From Prostheceraeus crozeri (taxonomy: Eukaryota > Platyhelminthes > Polycladida > Euryleptidae), in NCBI GenBank assembly GCA_907163375.1, contig CAJQUW010003469.1:124001-188000 (forward strand): DNA of 64,000 nt. Direction: 5' to 3'. Numbering within the stretch: position 1 is the first letter of the stretch; each line of letters starts with the position of its first letter. The notes under the pieces were generated by a model that saw nothing but the letters and a program-made list of their open reading frames with translations, was not told the origin of the DNA and searched no databases. Position numbers and translations under genes: made by a program. This document shows positions 13,168 to 22,884 of the stretch, piece by piece.

Positions 13168-14787
13168 TATGCATTTTTATATGCCACGCATGCTGCATGG
13201 CTGATGTTGAGTCACCGGAACTTAAACGCCGTGTGTGTCAAGGATGTATGAAATATTCCGATAGTTCGATATCAGTGAAAATTATTAGAGATGTACATTG
13301 CGGCAAGAATTTCACATAATAAATATTCATAGAGATTGAATCATTAGCATCCGTCGAGTAAAGGAAGAGAAGACCAATGTAAAGAAGTTACTGACGATTG
13401 AAGTGTTGCGTTCGTAGAGAACGATGAGGAACTGACGGAGACTGACTTAAGCGATCATCTTGTTTATGCCTACGGGTGAAAGTTGACGCAAAAGGTCGTC
13501 TAATTTCAATATTTTTGGCTGCTCACAAAAGGTAGGAAATATCAGGATGAAACTGAAAAAGAAAGTAACTGTTGAGATATTGTGAGACATAATTGGAACC
13601 GAAGAGTATAGTTACTACAAGCATGTAAAACCTAGCTGAATGTGTCTTCAGATATTTCATTCTGTTACTATTCACAGGGTGGCGGCCGAGCCCGGGAATT
13701 GCCCTTAAATTTTTGCGAAATAGCCAATTAGCCCTTGAGTATCCCGAGAATGCCATTTAATGATTTTTTGCCAGTATGTTGAACGAGTATAATTTTTTAA
13801 TTTGCTACTATTATGACTTTTATTGAGCCCACCATTTCTATTAAATTTCTTCGAATATTATTTGAAGTAACTAATATGATTGCACATCTGGATGAAACAC
13901 TTTGAGTACATGAATTTGTTTCGTTTTTATGTGACTGTTAATGATATTTGTGAGGCGATGGTTGTGTCGCATGCGCGTCGCTTATAATGAAATCGCTAAT
14001 GATGAAGCTTAGGAAATAAGTAATGTTGCATCTTACAAAAGCAATGTTCACGTCGAAGTCGATGGGTTGACCATAAACTAATTCGTATATGCAAGTATAA
14101 ACTCGCAAAAAATCGTTTTTGTTTTTTTTTGTTTCTTAACGAGCTTACATGCAATTTCGTAACAGACTCGTGATATGGCAAATTGGCACATTATGCAGCC
14201 TCTAATGATGCAATTAAAGTTGCGAGCTTTAGACACTAAAAAAGTCATCTAAATCGTCGTCTATCTTCATGTTACAAATTTCAGAAGTTGTAAGATACTT
14301 TGCAAGTGTAAAACCTTTGAGCAATAATAGCTTTATTCAACACTGCAGGTTACTTAAACGCTTTCACCCACACCAAGTTGTAGAAGGATATCATTCCAAA
14401 ATCATGCCAAAAAATTCTACCAACGCTGCCACTGACAAAAAGTGCATCAAAATTTTCTTTGGTATTTTGAACATAAGTCTGGCTAAGTGATGAGTTCGAA
14501 ACCTCACATCAAGTCGCGACAAGAAGTCCACCTAAACCAATGGAACACATGTATAGACCACCGCTTCCAAATATCGGGGTCGCGACCAAAAATATGGTCG
14601 CTAGTATATGGACCCAACCATTTGGAGCTTCTTCTATTGGTAGAAATTTTGTTCTCTGCTCCGGTCACGACTATACCAGAAACGCGAAAAATAAATCAAC
14701 AAATACCGTTGCAGGCATCAAAGCAAGCAAATTTTGATAGCCTATGCCATATGCCTAGAAAAATAAGGCCTAGCTAGTTAATACTTG
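13168..14787. other. Gene-free stretch left of the Polinton-like element
   Basis: No supported gene. A segment starting CAGGGTGGCGGCC at about 13,676 resembles the complement of 8,640-8,722 and is probably a short transposon relic shared by both places. The last six bases (14,782-14,787, TACTTG) are the left target duplication of the Polinton-like element. Confidence 0.45.
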
Positions 14788-15996
14788 AGTAGTAAGCTCA
14801 CCCCAGGCGCAAGTCCAAAATGCGCAACCCCCCCCTCTGTCCGGCAGGTGAGGGAGTTTGCCAAGGATGTGTTGGGAGGAATGGGTCCGAGAGGAGGAAA
14901 CGGTTCCCCCCCTCTGGAAGGAAGGAGGAGTGATGAGGCAAGGGGTGGAATCTCGGAAGGATAGAGTGAGAAACGGCGGGTTTTGGGATGAGAAAGGCTG
15001 GAAATCGTCATGAAGGAGGTCTCGGATTGGAAAATGGAGTGCAGATTCGGACTCTACGTGAAATGTTGGGTTAGGAAAATTGTTGAGGACGTAACCCCCC
15101 CTCCCCTTCCTGCCAAACTTCTAACTTTGGTGTGAGAGATGGTAGAAAGTCGTGCAATAGCTCATTTGAAAGCTAAAAGTGAGAAAAATGCAGTGGAAAG
15201 CTCAGTTTGGTCTAATTTTCCTGGGTTGAGGGAGGAAAATGCCAGGAAAACGTCAGAGTTGAAAAAGTCAGGTTTTGGAGGTTTTGGGATGAGAAAGTCC
15301 ATGTTTCGGTATGAAGGAGTGCTCGGATGGGAAAATGGAGTGCAAATTCGGACGTTTTGGCCACTTTTGGGTCTAGGAACGTCTTCCCAACTCAATTGGA
15401 GAGAAAAAGTTCTGACCCCCCCCTCGCCAACGATCTTCCAACTTTGGTTGTAGACATCGTAGAAAGTCGTGCAATAGCTCATTTGAAAGCTAAAAGTGAG
15501 AAAAATGCAGTGGAAAGCTCAGTTTGGTCTAATTTTCCTGGGTTGAGGGAGGAAAATGCCAGGAAAACGTCAGAGTTGAAAAAGTCAGGTTTTGGAGTTT
15601 TTCGGATGAGAAAGTCCATGTTTCGGTATGAAGGAGTGCTCGGATGGGAAAATGGAGTGCAAATTCGGACGTTTTGGCCACTTTTGGGTCTAGGAACGTT
15701 TTCCCAACTCAATCGGAGAGAAAAAGTTCTGACCCCCCCCCCCTTCGTTAACGATCTTCCAACTTTGGTTGTAGAAATCGTACAAAGTCGTGCAATAGCT
15801 CGTTTGAAAGCTGGGAGTGAGACAAATTCAGTGGAAAACATGGCTTGTTCGTATCTGCCTTCGTTTAGAGGTGAGACTTTATTGAAATTTTGGACATTGA
15901 CGAAAAAACGACAGAGTTAGAATTTTTATGAAAATCGCTCTAGCGGGTGAAGCAAGCCTCGGACGGGAAAACAGAGACCAGATTTGGAATCAGCGT
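14788..15996 (+). repeat. Left terminal inverted repeat of the Polinton-like element
   Basis: About 1.2 kb whose complement is found at the other end. The outer part (about 340 bp) is unique, followed by two to three tandem units of about 319 bp (landmarks at about 15,149, 15,468 and 15,787). It ends where the two sides diverge after GGAATCAGCGT. Open frames run through the units on both strands because the unit length is a multiple of three, and these are not considered genes. Confidence 0.85.
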
Positions 15997-16012
15997 ACCA
16001 TTCTGCATCTCA

Positions 16013-16474
16013 ATGTCATTCATGCTATGTCTCCGAAGTGAAAGGAAGAAAGATACAGAAGCAGTAAAGTTTACGGATGAATTTTGTTCACTACGTTTTC
16101 ATCGGCAAAGTCTTCGTGGTGTGATTAGGGACTACATCATCTCCTTTCATCATGAAAAGGCAGACTTAGAATTTGCTATCGCTAAAGGTTACTTCGTTTT
16201 CCAACAGCTCATGGACAGTTTGATGAATAAAGATGTGAAAGGACGATTAGTTGCAGAGATTGAATTTGAGAAAGTGACTGATGAACATTCAAGTGAACGT
16301 GTAGTGTTTCATTTTGCATCCTATTCTGCAGAGACGATACATGATCCCAAAGATTTCTATCAGCGACAGATGGCGAAAATTGCATCTCGACTAGATTCAT
16401 TTCATGAGCATGGATCCAACTTGCTCTTATGTCGCATAAAACACATTCATATTCAACTCAATGTGCTAAACTAG
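16013..16474 (+). CDS. Polymerase-N-module paralogue A1 (fossil part)
   Basis: About 153 aa from the first ATG after the left inverted repeat. It belongs to a family with three other members in this element: 19,408-19,830, 28,243-28,695 and the N-terminus of the polymerase. Shared landmarks are a CSLRFHRQSLRGVIRDY block at the start, LMDSLMNKDVKGRLVAEIE in the middle, FYQRQMAKI, and a final IKHIHIQLNV. In Polinton polymerases a similar module comes before the KKAVINV region; that is from memory of the family. Its role as a free protein is unknown. It might partner or regulate the polymerase, which is inference. Confidence 0.6.
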   Translation: MSFMLCLRSERKKDTEAVKFTDEFCSLRFHRQSLRGVIRDYIISFHHEKADLEFAIAKGYFVFQQLMDSLMNKDVKGRLVAEIEFEKVTDEHSSERVVFHFASYSAETIHDPKDFYQRQMAKIASRLDSFHEHGSNLLLCRIKHIHIQLNVLN

Positions 16475-16610
16475 ATTTGACTGCAAGATTTGGGAAAAGC
16501 ATTAATGAGTCGGTCGTCCACGTGCCTCCTTTTCCCTGCCGCAACGAAGTCAGGGGAGAAACGAGGTCTCTGATTGGCTCACATAGTGTCAAATGTGGAT
16601 TCGCAGGAGA

Positions 16611-16740
16611 CTATAAAAGCAGACGTCTCCCCATTTTCTCTTCATTTCATTCTCTTGACTTCGAAAGCGTGTGTGACTTGCTGAAGCCATTCTCCGTCTC
16701 AATTTTGTCTGATCAATCCTGTTTGCAAATTTACAAGTGA
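16611..16740 (+). promoter_or_regulatory. TATA box, leader and splice-donor-like site
   Basis: CTATAAAAGCAG at about 16,611 is followed by about 100 nt of pyrimidine-rich leader and CAA|GTGAGTGTC at about 16,736. A matching acceptor (TTTCGTTACAG) lies at 17,093, just before the ATG of the next long gene. The same plan recurs at three minus-strand promoters of the element. Confidence 0.45.
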
Positions 16741-16745
16741 GTGTC

Positions 16746-16934
16746 ATGACTGTCCGACCTAAACCTTACCAGCATTTTAGAAGAGAGACGCAGGAGAGTG
16801 TGTGGCCGATGATTGTACAAGCTTATTTTGTTGAACCATCGCCACCACCGCCTCCACCACCTAGACGCTTTACGTTTAAGTCTTTTAGGGAATTGAAACG
16901 CAATTCCGGTCCTAAGCCCAAGACATTTAATTGA
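16746..16934 (+). CDS. Small proline-rich protein (fossil part, uncertain)
   Basis: A 62-aa open frame from the first ATG after the TATA box, with a run of seven prolines (PSPPPPPPPRR) and a basic C-terminus. It may lie within the first intron of the next gene rather than be a gene itself. No homologue is recognised. Confidence 0.3.
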   Translation: MTVRPKPYQHFRRETQESVWPMIVQAYFVEPSPPPPPPPRRFTFKSFRELKRNSGPKPKTFN

Positions 16935-17099
16935 CTGGACGATGACGAAGACTTAGACTTTGGTGATAAGCTTTAAATCATGTGAACGCTCCAAAAGGTC
17001 CTCTTAAGGGCCACCTCATATGTCACTGCTAAGCTATCAATTTTCTTTTCTCTGATGATCATGAATGTGGTTAGTGGTATTCTTTCGTTACAGACTGCC

Positions 17100-17783
17100 A
17101 TGGCCATGAATCATACTCCTACTGCTGCATCACTCAATCCTCAACATCCCGAGCTGTGTAATCCGAAAATTGAAAAGGTAATTCACGGCTATCCTACCTA
17201 CAAACAACAAGTGCGCTACAACGGTGTTCGACTCTATCTTCAAACGCCGGTTGTATACTTACCAAAAGTGGATACGCAAGTAAATCGTTGCGGTCAAAAC
17301 CTGAGTATTCCTATTGATAATTGGTTGCGTCAGCAGCTTGACATTTTAGAAGACGTTGTGCGGCAAAAGGCTCTTATTCCTACTGAACTATTACAGTTGT
17401 GACCAGAAAAGAAAACTTCTTATTATAAACCTTTGTATCGCGGCACTCGCTGCTATATTTTACAAAGCAAGTATTGTAAAGTCACTTCAGGAGTGACAGT
17501 TGAACAGTCAGTTGAAACAGAATTGTCATCGTTAGGCGCAGGCTTTTATTCCTTTCATATTGAGGTACCTGCTGTTTATGTGGGACCCCATCAATCTGAC
17601 GGTAATTTGATTTCTCTCAATTTGCGCGTTGCTCAAATTCATCATCAACCTGAGTTAACAGGTCTTGATCACATTGAGAAAGTCATTGATTCTTGTGTCA
17701 AAGAGTGTCAAGAACCTGTCACTAAACCTAAACGTCGTCGCACATCAAAGAAAGATGGTGCTACCACCAAAGAGAAATCTTAA
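17100..17783 (+). CDS. Unrecognised family B, member 1 (fossil part)
   Basis: The coding region starts just after a splice-acceptor-like TTTCGTTACAG. It is clearly paralogous to 20,316-20,912: both have a late block of the type GxGFYSFxIxxxxVYxGP followed by LNLRV, and an earlier P-[LI]-D-x-W segment. The C-terminus is a basic, lysine/arginine-rich tail (KPKRRRTSKK) that looks like a nuclear signal. The copy is slightly broken (about one break). No known family is recognised. A DNA-binding role would suit the basic tail but is only a guess. Confidence 0.5.
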
Positions 17784-17934
17784 GTATTGTAATCAGTTAG
17801 TATGTAGTGAATGTGGAAAACGCGGCCTTGCGCGTTATGTTCAAATAAAACATTGTAATCATGTTGTATGTATCTTTTGTTATGTAAAGGACAGACATCC
17901 TTGTAAAGTTCCTGCTCAATGTATTATTTTGTAA
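17755..17934 (+). CDS. Small RING-like zinc-binding protein (fossil part)
   Basis: A 59-aa open frame overlapping the end of the family-B gene in another frame. It has CSECGKRGLARYVQIKHCNHVVCIFC followed by a later HPC and AQC, a cysteine/histidine spacing resembling a RING or related treble-clef finger. Small RING proteins in DNA viruses often act as ubiquitin ligases; that is family knowledge and is not shown here. It could also be an alternative 3' exon of the preceding gene. Confidence 0.4.
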   Translation: MVLPPKRNLKYCNQLVCSECGKRGLARYVQIKHCNHVVCIFCYVKDRHPCKVPAQCIIL

Positions 17935-17956
17935 TTAAGTCTTTTTGATATTGTAG

Positions 17957-19237
17957 GTTGTCATCTTCATAGACAGTGAGGGAACACCCATGCAGGAATT
18001 GAGTGCTATTGCTATGAGAGAAAGTGATCAAACTGTTGTTAGTGTATATCATAGATTTGCCTACTGTCCTCCACACAAAGACGAATGGTTGGCTGGCTGG
18101 CTGGATTACCCGACCCCGTCCCACGGATAGGGGCGTGGCGGAACGCCACGGAGACCGAGGAGGCGGGCAACCCCCCATGGGCGATGCCAAAGATCAAAAA
18201 CAGAGCCCGAGGACCCGAAGATAGCCGCTCGGGTGGAAGAGAGGCAGGGACAAGAGCACAGTAAGTGGGGTACATCGTGGTTTACACCACAAACAGGGCA
18301 GTCAGGAGAAGTGGACCTGCCAATCCTGTGAAGATAGGAGTTGAGAAGAAGGCTGTGGCCGTTGCAACGAAGACGTGAGAGCTCACAACGGACAGCGCGA
18401 GGGAGGGACATGCTACGCTAGTGACTTGTGAAGAAATCAAAGACGAACTAACGGAAGTCCTCCAGGAGTTGAACAGGGAATGACGAATGAAGGACTTCAG
18501 AGAAGACAGACACTGAGGAGCTGCAGAGGGGAGAGAAGTGCCACTTTTGGCAAGCGCATCTGCAGAATCATTGCCACTGATGTTCGAGTGACCAGGAAGC
18601 CACTGCAATGACACTGAGATCGAGGAAGAGCAGAGGGACGACAGAGTGGACGGACCTGGACAAGAGGGGCGACGGGGGTGAAGAGAGCACGGTCAGAGCC
18701 GAGAGAGAGTCGGACAAGAGAAGAAGAGAGGAAAAGAGACATGAGGAGTGATGGGAAACGGACCAAGAGAGAGCATGCTGGATTGCAACCATTTCAGACG
18801 AATGGTCACGACGTCATGTGCATGGACTTGATCCTTCTATTTTGATTCATATTGGATTTGTAAATGAAACGTATTTGATAAGTGATTTCAAACGGTGGCT
18901 GTCAGGTTTTCATATTGTTAAAATATTAGGAAATGATTCTGAACGAGAAGCAACAACACTTCAGTTGCACATTGATAATTTATATTTACCATGTTGGGTA
19001 GATCGTGTAAGACAAGACTATCATATGCATTGTGATCAAAAGAAGTTTAGAGATGAAATGATTTTTGACATGGCAATATGTTTCGGTGATAGAGATCACC
19101 TGTACAGACCACCATCCCATTGTAATACTAGAAATAAAGCTACCTACATTGCAAAACTCTCTTCACGCTGGCATTGTAGTCTCTATGACGTTTATGAACT
19201 GCATCTATATTATTGTCAACAGCATGGGTCTATGTAA
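17957..19237 (+). pseudogene. DEDDh-exonuclease-like gene split by a LINE (fossil part)
   Basis: The left part begins after an acceptor-like TTGTAG with VVIFIDSEG, resembling the DxE motif of DEDDh 3'-5' exonucleases. The right part (from about 18,807) contains HGLDPS, a central ILGNDSERE segment and a C-terminal HCSLYDVYEL, which resembles the HxxxxD motif of the same family. A 5'-truncated LINE lies between the two parts. AATAAA at 19,318-19,323 marks the probable transcript end. The assignment rests on motif order alone; the substrate is unknown. A proofreading or end-processing role alongside the polymerase is inference. Confidence 0.45.
18090..18795 (-). mobile_element. 5'-truncated LINE with RNase H domain, nested
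   Basis: The 706-bp insertion is flanked by identical 11-mers AGACGAATGGT (18,079-18,089 and 18,796-18,806). The minus strand encodes the end of a retrotransposon ORF2. It starts with an RNase H part (AIQHALSW, LLLSDSLSALTVL, then LQWLPGHSNISGNDSADAL) and ends in a Cys/His knuckle (CPVCGVNHDVPHLLCSC). The 3' tail is a short CCAG repeat next to the left target duplication. RNase H plus knuckle points to the I/Jockey-like group. There are frame changes, so it is a dead copy. It landed after the Polinton-like element was in place, or in that element's ancestor. Confidence 0.85.
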
Positions 19238-19407
19238 ACCATGTTTTTACTCCTTGTGAATGAATGATGATCATTTTATGAAGTGTATTCTGTACTTGTG
19301 AATTTTGTCTGGTGTTGAATAAACTTACAGTGGAACATGATTGTTATTTCTGTTTTATTCATAGTGGAAGTCATTGAAGCAATGTGAAATCTATAGTTAC
19401 AACGTTT

Positions 19408-19830
19408 ATGATGTCGCATCGTACCTTAAGTAACCACATGTGTCATTTGACACTTGATCAACAAGGATTCGATGGATTTTTACAAGATTGGAAACTTATA
19501 TTTAAAATGAAGATGAATGATATGAAAGTAGCGCTCACTGAAAGCCTTCCTCTCTTCAAAAGATTGATGGAGAGTTTACAACCTCAAGATGTAAAGGGTA
19601 GACTAGTTGCTTATATAGAGTTGAAAGATTTACAAAAACCACTTCGTTTTGGATCTTATTGCACCGAATGGATTACTCTTAGTGATCAATTTTATGGTCG
19701 TCATATGGAGAAAATTATGGAGAGAATAGAAGAGACGATGGAAGGAAATGCATACGTTATTAAACATATCATGATTCAACTGAGTGTGTTTACATCCACG
19801 ACTTTGTTTGATGCGCGACACATTGTGTAG
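19408..19830 (+). CDS. Polymerase-N-module paralogue A2 (fossil part)
   Basis: About 140 aa. It shares with A1 the block LMESLQPQDVKGRLVAYIE, then FGSYCTEWITL, FYGRHMEKI and a final IKHIMIQLSV. AATAAA directly follows (19,835-19,840). The open frame looks whole. Function unknown. Confidence 0.6.
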   Translation: MMSHRTLSNHMCHLTLDQQGFDGFLQDWKLIFKMKMNDMKVALTESLPLFKRLMESLQPQDVKGRLVAYIELKDLQKPLRFGSYCTEWITLSDQFYGRHMEKIMERIEETMEGNAYVIKHIMIQLSVFTSTTLFDARHIV

Positions 19831-19880
19831 ATGCAATAAAGTTTTCTTTTCACTGAGTATTTTGTAATGGTGTATAGAGC

Positions 19881-20144
19881 AACATGAGTCATTGCGCTTT
19901 GTGCATTACTATCAGGGTCTTTGTTAGATAAATGAATGCGTCTTTGTTCGAGAAAAGGGGCGTGTCATAACATGAGTCATTGCGCTTTGTGCATTACTAT
20001 CAGGCTCTTTGTTAGATAAATGAATGCGTCTTTGTTCGAGAAAAGGGGCGTGTCATAACATGAGTCATTGCGCTTTGTGCATTACTATCAGGCTCTTTGT
20101 TAGATAAATGAATGCGTCTTTGTTCGCTAGAAGGGTCGTGTCAC
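19881..20144. repeat. Three tandem 88-bp repeats with TGAGTCA
   Basis: Near-identical units begin at 19,881, 19,969 and 20,057. Each contains CATGAGTCATTGCGC, in which TGAGTCA matches an AP-1/bZIP binding site, and ends with a GGGGCGTGTCA box. They sit upstream of the TATA box of the next gene and so may be an enhancer. Confidence 0.8.
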
Positions 20145-20290
20145 TCAAGTCTTTGTGAGGACTAGAACGACTTTGTAAGAGGGAAGGTTTCCACCCACGC
20201 AGTCAAAAGTTCACGTGCGATATCTCTTTGTCACATAACAAAGACACGGAAAACATGAAAAGGGAAACGTATGTGATTGGAGCTAGGTCT

Positions 20291-20300
20291 GCTTATAAAA
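20291..20300 (+). promoter_or_regulatory. TATA box of family-B member 2
   Basis: GCTTATAAAACG, 16 bp before the ATG at 20,316 and downstream of the 88-bp repeats. The short distance to the ATG leaves little room for a leader, so a later ATG in the same frame could also be the start. Confidence 0.4.
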
Positions 20301-20315
20301 CGAACGACTGAGCTC

Positions 20316-20912
20316 ATGGCAATCATTTCCGTCCTTGCGCTAACCATGCAGTTGCTCGAAGCCATCAACTCCTCTGCTCTCGCACTGGGTACACTGAACT
20401 CCCTTACTTTAGCATCGGGTAAAAATACTTTCAATCAAAAGGTAACTCATCATGGAGAATCCGTGACCATAAAAACTCAAAGTCATCGGATAGATTATCT
20501 AAAGGTTATGTCAACAAAGTATGGACTGGCCGTGTGTGTGCCGTTAGACTATTGGACACGGTTACAATTCAATACTCTTGAAACATTCCTGAAAGAAAAT
20601 CTCTCCATTCCCAAAGAAATTGTTCGACACAATGGGAAGCGGCCACAAGTTTCCATCATGGAAAGACGATACATGTATGTGCATATGGTGAGACACTGTC
20701 TCATCATCCATGAAAAGGAGGGCAGCGAATTCGACTTACTCAATTGCAAACCACTCCCCATTTTGGGAAAAGGATTCTACTCCTTCGAAATTAAAATTCA
20801 AACCGTCTACATGGGTCCGCGCAGCGACGGAAGGTTGTTTACGTTGAATCCCTATCTTGTCTCCATCACCTTTAAAACTGATGTCCATGTTGATGATGAT
20901 CAACTACAGTAA
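20316..20912 (+). CDS. Unrecognised family B, member 2 (fossil part)
   Basis: 198 aa from the first in-frame ATG. The first 40 residues are fairly hydrophobic, and the body shares with member 1 the segments VPLDYWTRLQ and GKGFYSFEIKIQTVYMGP followed by LNPYLVSI. The C-terminus is acidic rather than basic, so the two paralogues differ most in their tails. The open frame looks whole. No function is assigned. Confidence 0.55.
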   Translation: MAIISVLALTMQLLEAINSSALALGTLNSLTLASGKNTFNQKVTHHGESVTIKTQSHRIDYLKVMSTKYGLAVCVPLDYWTRLQFNTLETFLKENLSIPKEIVRHNGKRPQVSIMERRYMYVHMVRHCLIIHEKEGSEFDLLNCKPLPILGKGFYSFEIKIQTVYMGPRSDGRLFTLNPYLVSITFKTDVHVDDDQLQ

Positions 20913-21068
20913 CACTCCACACACTGAGAACGCACCATCGGTCTTTATGAGACCACGGCCTAACGGCCACCATATCAAGAAAGAAAATGTACACTCACCA
21001 TGCCACACATGAGCATGACTCTCTCTCCTTCTTTCTTAGGCATACCCTTCTTCACTCAGGTTTGAATC

Positions 21069-21357
21069 ATGTGGAAATTATCAGCATGGCTCCATGTATC
21101 ATGGAAAAGTCAGTGTGTTACATTTCATGATATGAAACGTCAACTTCAGATCACTCTAGAACGCTTTCATCTACGAAAGTTGCATCGCGCAATCCTATCC
21201 AACTCTTGCCGTGTCATTAACGTAGGAGACGGCATTGTATTTATTCGCATTCAAGAGATGATTCTACATAATGATCACTGCTACATTGTGATTCCGAAAC
21301 CCTCATTGGAAAAGTATAAAAGGGAAGTTCACTCAACCCTCATGTCATTTGTGAGTC
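21069..21357 (+). CDS. Short unrecognised gene ahead of the TBP-like gene (fossil part)
   Basis: This open frame begins with ATG at 21,069 and continues to 21,698, but beyond 21,358 it runs in another frame across the TBP-like gene and is probably a shadow there. The first ~95 residues (a basic helix-rich region with VINVGDGIVFIRIQEM) are not recognised. Confidence 0.3.
21315..21322 (+). promoter_or_regulatory. TATA box of the TBP-like gene
   Basis: GTATAAAAGGG about 40 bp before the ATG at 21,358, a distance suited to a short 5' leader. Confidence 0.45.
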
Positions 21358-21897
21358 ATGCTCCCCATCCGCATCATCAACGCCATGCGCGAAATGAATC
21401 TCAGAAGAGACATCGATTTAGAACAGTTGCATACCCATCTTCCCGATTCAGTATATCATCGAGGTCGTCCGCAAATGTTGGTCATTCGCATGAGCAACGG
21501 TCGAAATCTTCAAATCTTTCGCTGCGGCAAAATCCAAGTCCTAGGAAACCCTTCTCATTTCGTGATGCAGTCCATGTGTTACGAAGTCGTCAAGAAAATG
21601 CGAACACTCATGCCTCATCTACGCCTCAGTCCCCTGACATTGAAGAATATAGTAGTGTCTGTTCAATTGAAGATGTTAGTGAATCTAGCCAACATTAAAA
21701 CCAGTAATCATTGTATATTTTACGAAACTGAACTCTTTCCTGCTGCTCTGATTCGGAAGTGGCATCCTGTACATATTGCAGTGTTTCACAACGGACATTG
21801 TATCATGACTGGTTTACGTGATATCAGTAAAGTAGCTGACATTGCTAAATCTTTAATGCGTTATCTGTATGAGTCACAGTTAATGGAATCGTGTTAA
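21358..21897 (+). CDS. TATA-binding-protein-like protein (fossil part)
   Basis: 179 aa, almost exactly the length of the TBP core. Two direct-repeat halves can be read. The first has MNLRRDIDLEQL and then LVIRMSNGRNLQIFRCGKI. The second has LKNIVVSVQLKMLVNLANI, then YETELFPAALIRKW and HIAVFHNGHCIMTG. The second half tracks the TBP segment YEPELFPGLIYR...LIFVSGKVVLTG closely, and phenylalanines of the type that wedge into the TATA minor groove are largely kept. An in-frame stop just before the ATG fixes the start, and a TATA box lies 40 bp upstream. TBP homologues are known in large nucleocytoplasmic viruses; I know of none described for Polintons. The frame looks whole. Confidence 0.75.
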   Translation: MLPIRIINAMREMNLRRDIDLEQLHTHLPDSVYHRGRPQMLVIRMSNGRNLQIFRCGKIQVLGNPSHFVMQSMCYEVVKKMRTLMPHLRLSPLTLKNIVVSVQLKMLVNLANIKTSNHCIFYETELFPAALIRKWHPVHIAVFHNGHCIMTGLRDISKVADIAKSLMRYLYESQLMESC

Positions 21898-22760
21898 TCA
21901 CATGATGTGTTTTGAATGAGTCATCGCAATGAACTATCGCCCACACTCTTGTCAGTGAAAAGGTCATCAACAAGGTTCTTCGCTTTATGATGAGTCAGCG
22001 CTATTTATAGACATGAAATGATATCCATACACTTGTCGGTGAAAAGGTCACGCTGTCTGACGTGAGGCGCCATCGATGTTGAATGACACGCCCACACACG
22101 TGTCGGTGAAAAGGTTGAACAAGACTGATTAGATTCTTATGACTGGAACTTTACCCCTTCATGAGTCAGAGCTATTTATAGACATGAGTCAGCAAAGTGG
22201 TTGATGTTTCGTAAGCCGAAGAAATTGTCATGATGTTACATGCGTTGGTGAGGATGTTAACTTACAAACTCGAACATGGTTGACTTCAAATCATCAACTT
22301 TATTTCTAACTTTACAAGCGTCAACTTTATTTCTAACTTTACAAGCGTCAACTTTACTTCTAACTTTACAAACTCTAACATGGTTATGACTTCATTTATA
22401 TTTCACCTATCTTACAATCAGCGACATGGTGATAACTTTATTTCTAACTTACAATCAACAACTTTATTTCTAACCCTACCCATCTTACAAAATGATTAAA
22501 ACTTTTACTTCTGTCTAATGAGTAAGAATCCCATCTTTATGTCAAAAGGAAAACATCACAGTATGTACATGATATGTTAATTCATCAACACAACCGATTT
22601 TCATCACAGCCACATGCAGTTAATACTGATGGTAGCAGAAAACTAAGTTTTTATGGCTCACATCACCGGAGAAAACAAAGTCACTGATAGGCAGGGAGAA
22701 AACAAAGTCACTCATGTGCAGGGAGAAAACAACGTCAGAAAAAACCAGTTGATATGCAAG
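21898..22760. repeat. Noncoding repeat-rich region between convergent genes
   Basis: Several short repeats are interleaved. There are three copies of a box ending in TGTCRGTGAAAAGGT (about 21,945, 22,028 and 22,098) and four TGAGTCA sites (21,917-22,192), two of them followed by a GCTATTTATAGACATGA stretch. A series of AACTTTATTTCTAAC repeats (about 22,287-22,480) reads as AATAAAG on the minus strand, and GGAGAAAACAAAGTCACT-type repeats lie at 22,670-22,740. It lies at the ends of the plus-strand TBP-like gene and of the minus-strand block, and could supply poly(A) sites, an enhancer or an origin. None of these is proven. Confidence 0.6.
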
Positions 22761-22884
22761 TCATGATATGAAGTGATCAGGAGTTGGACGCATGTTACAA
22801 GGCACTCACTCACAACACCCCATAGAAAACGCCATGGAGCGAAAAAGCAAAACATCAACCACAACAGAGAGGAAGCATTCATCA

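Noticed and set aside
15139-15920. Overlapping open frames on both strands in the left inverted repeat
   Set aside because: Same explanation: they are the repeat units read in several frames.
19881-20144. Regularly spaced repeats suggesting a CRISPR array
   Set aside because: Only three units, each 88 bp with no unique spacers, in a eukaryotic context.
21358-21698. Continuation of the 21,069 frame, rich in Ser/His/Arg
   Set aside because: It is an alternative frame across the TBP-like gene, and the TBP similarity is far stronger evidence.
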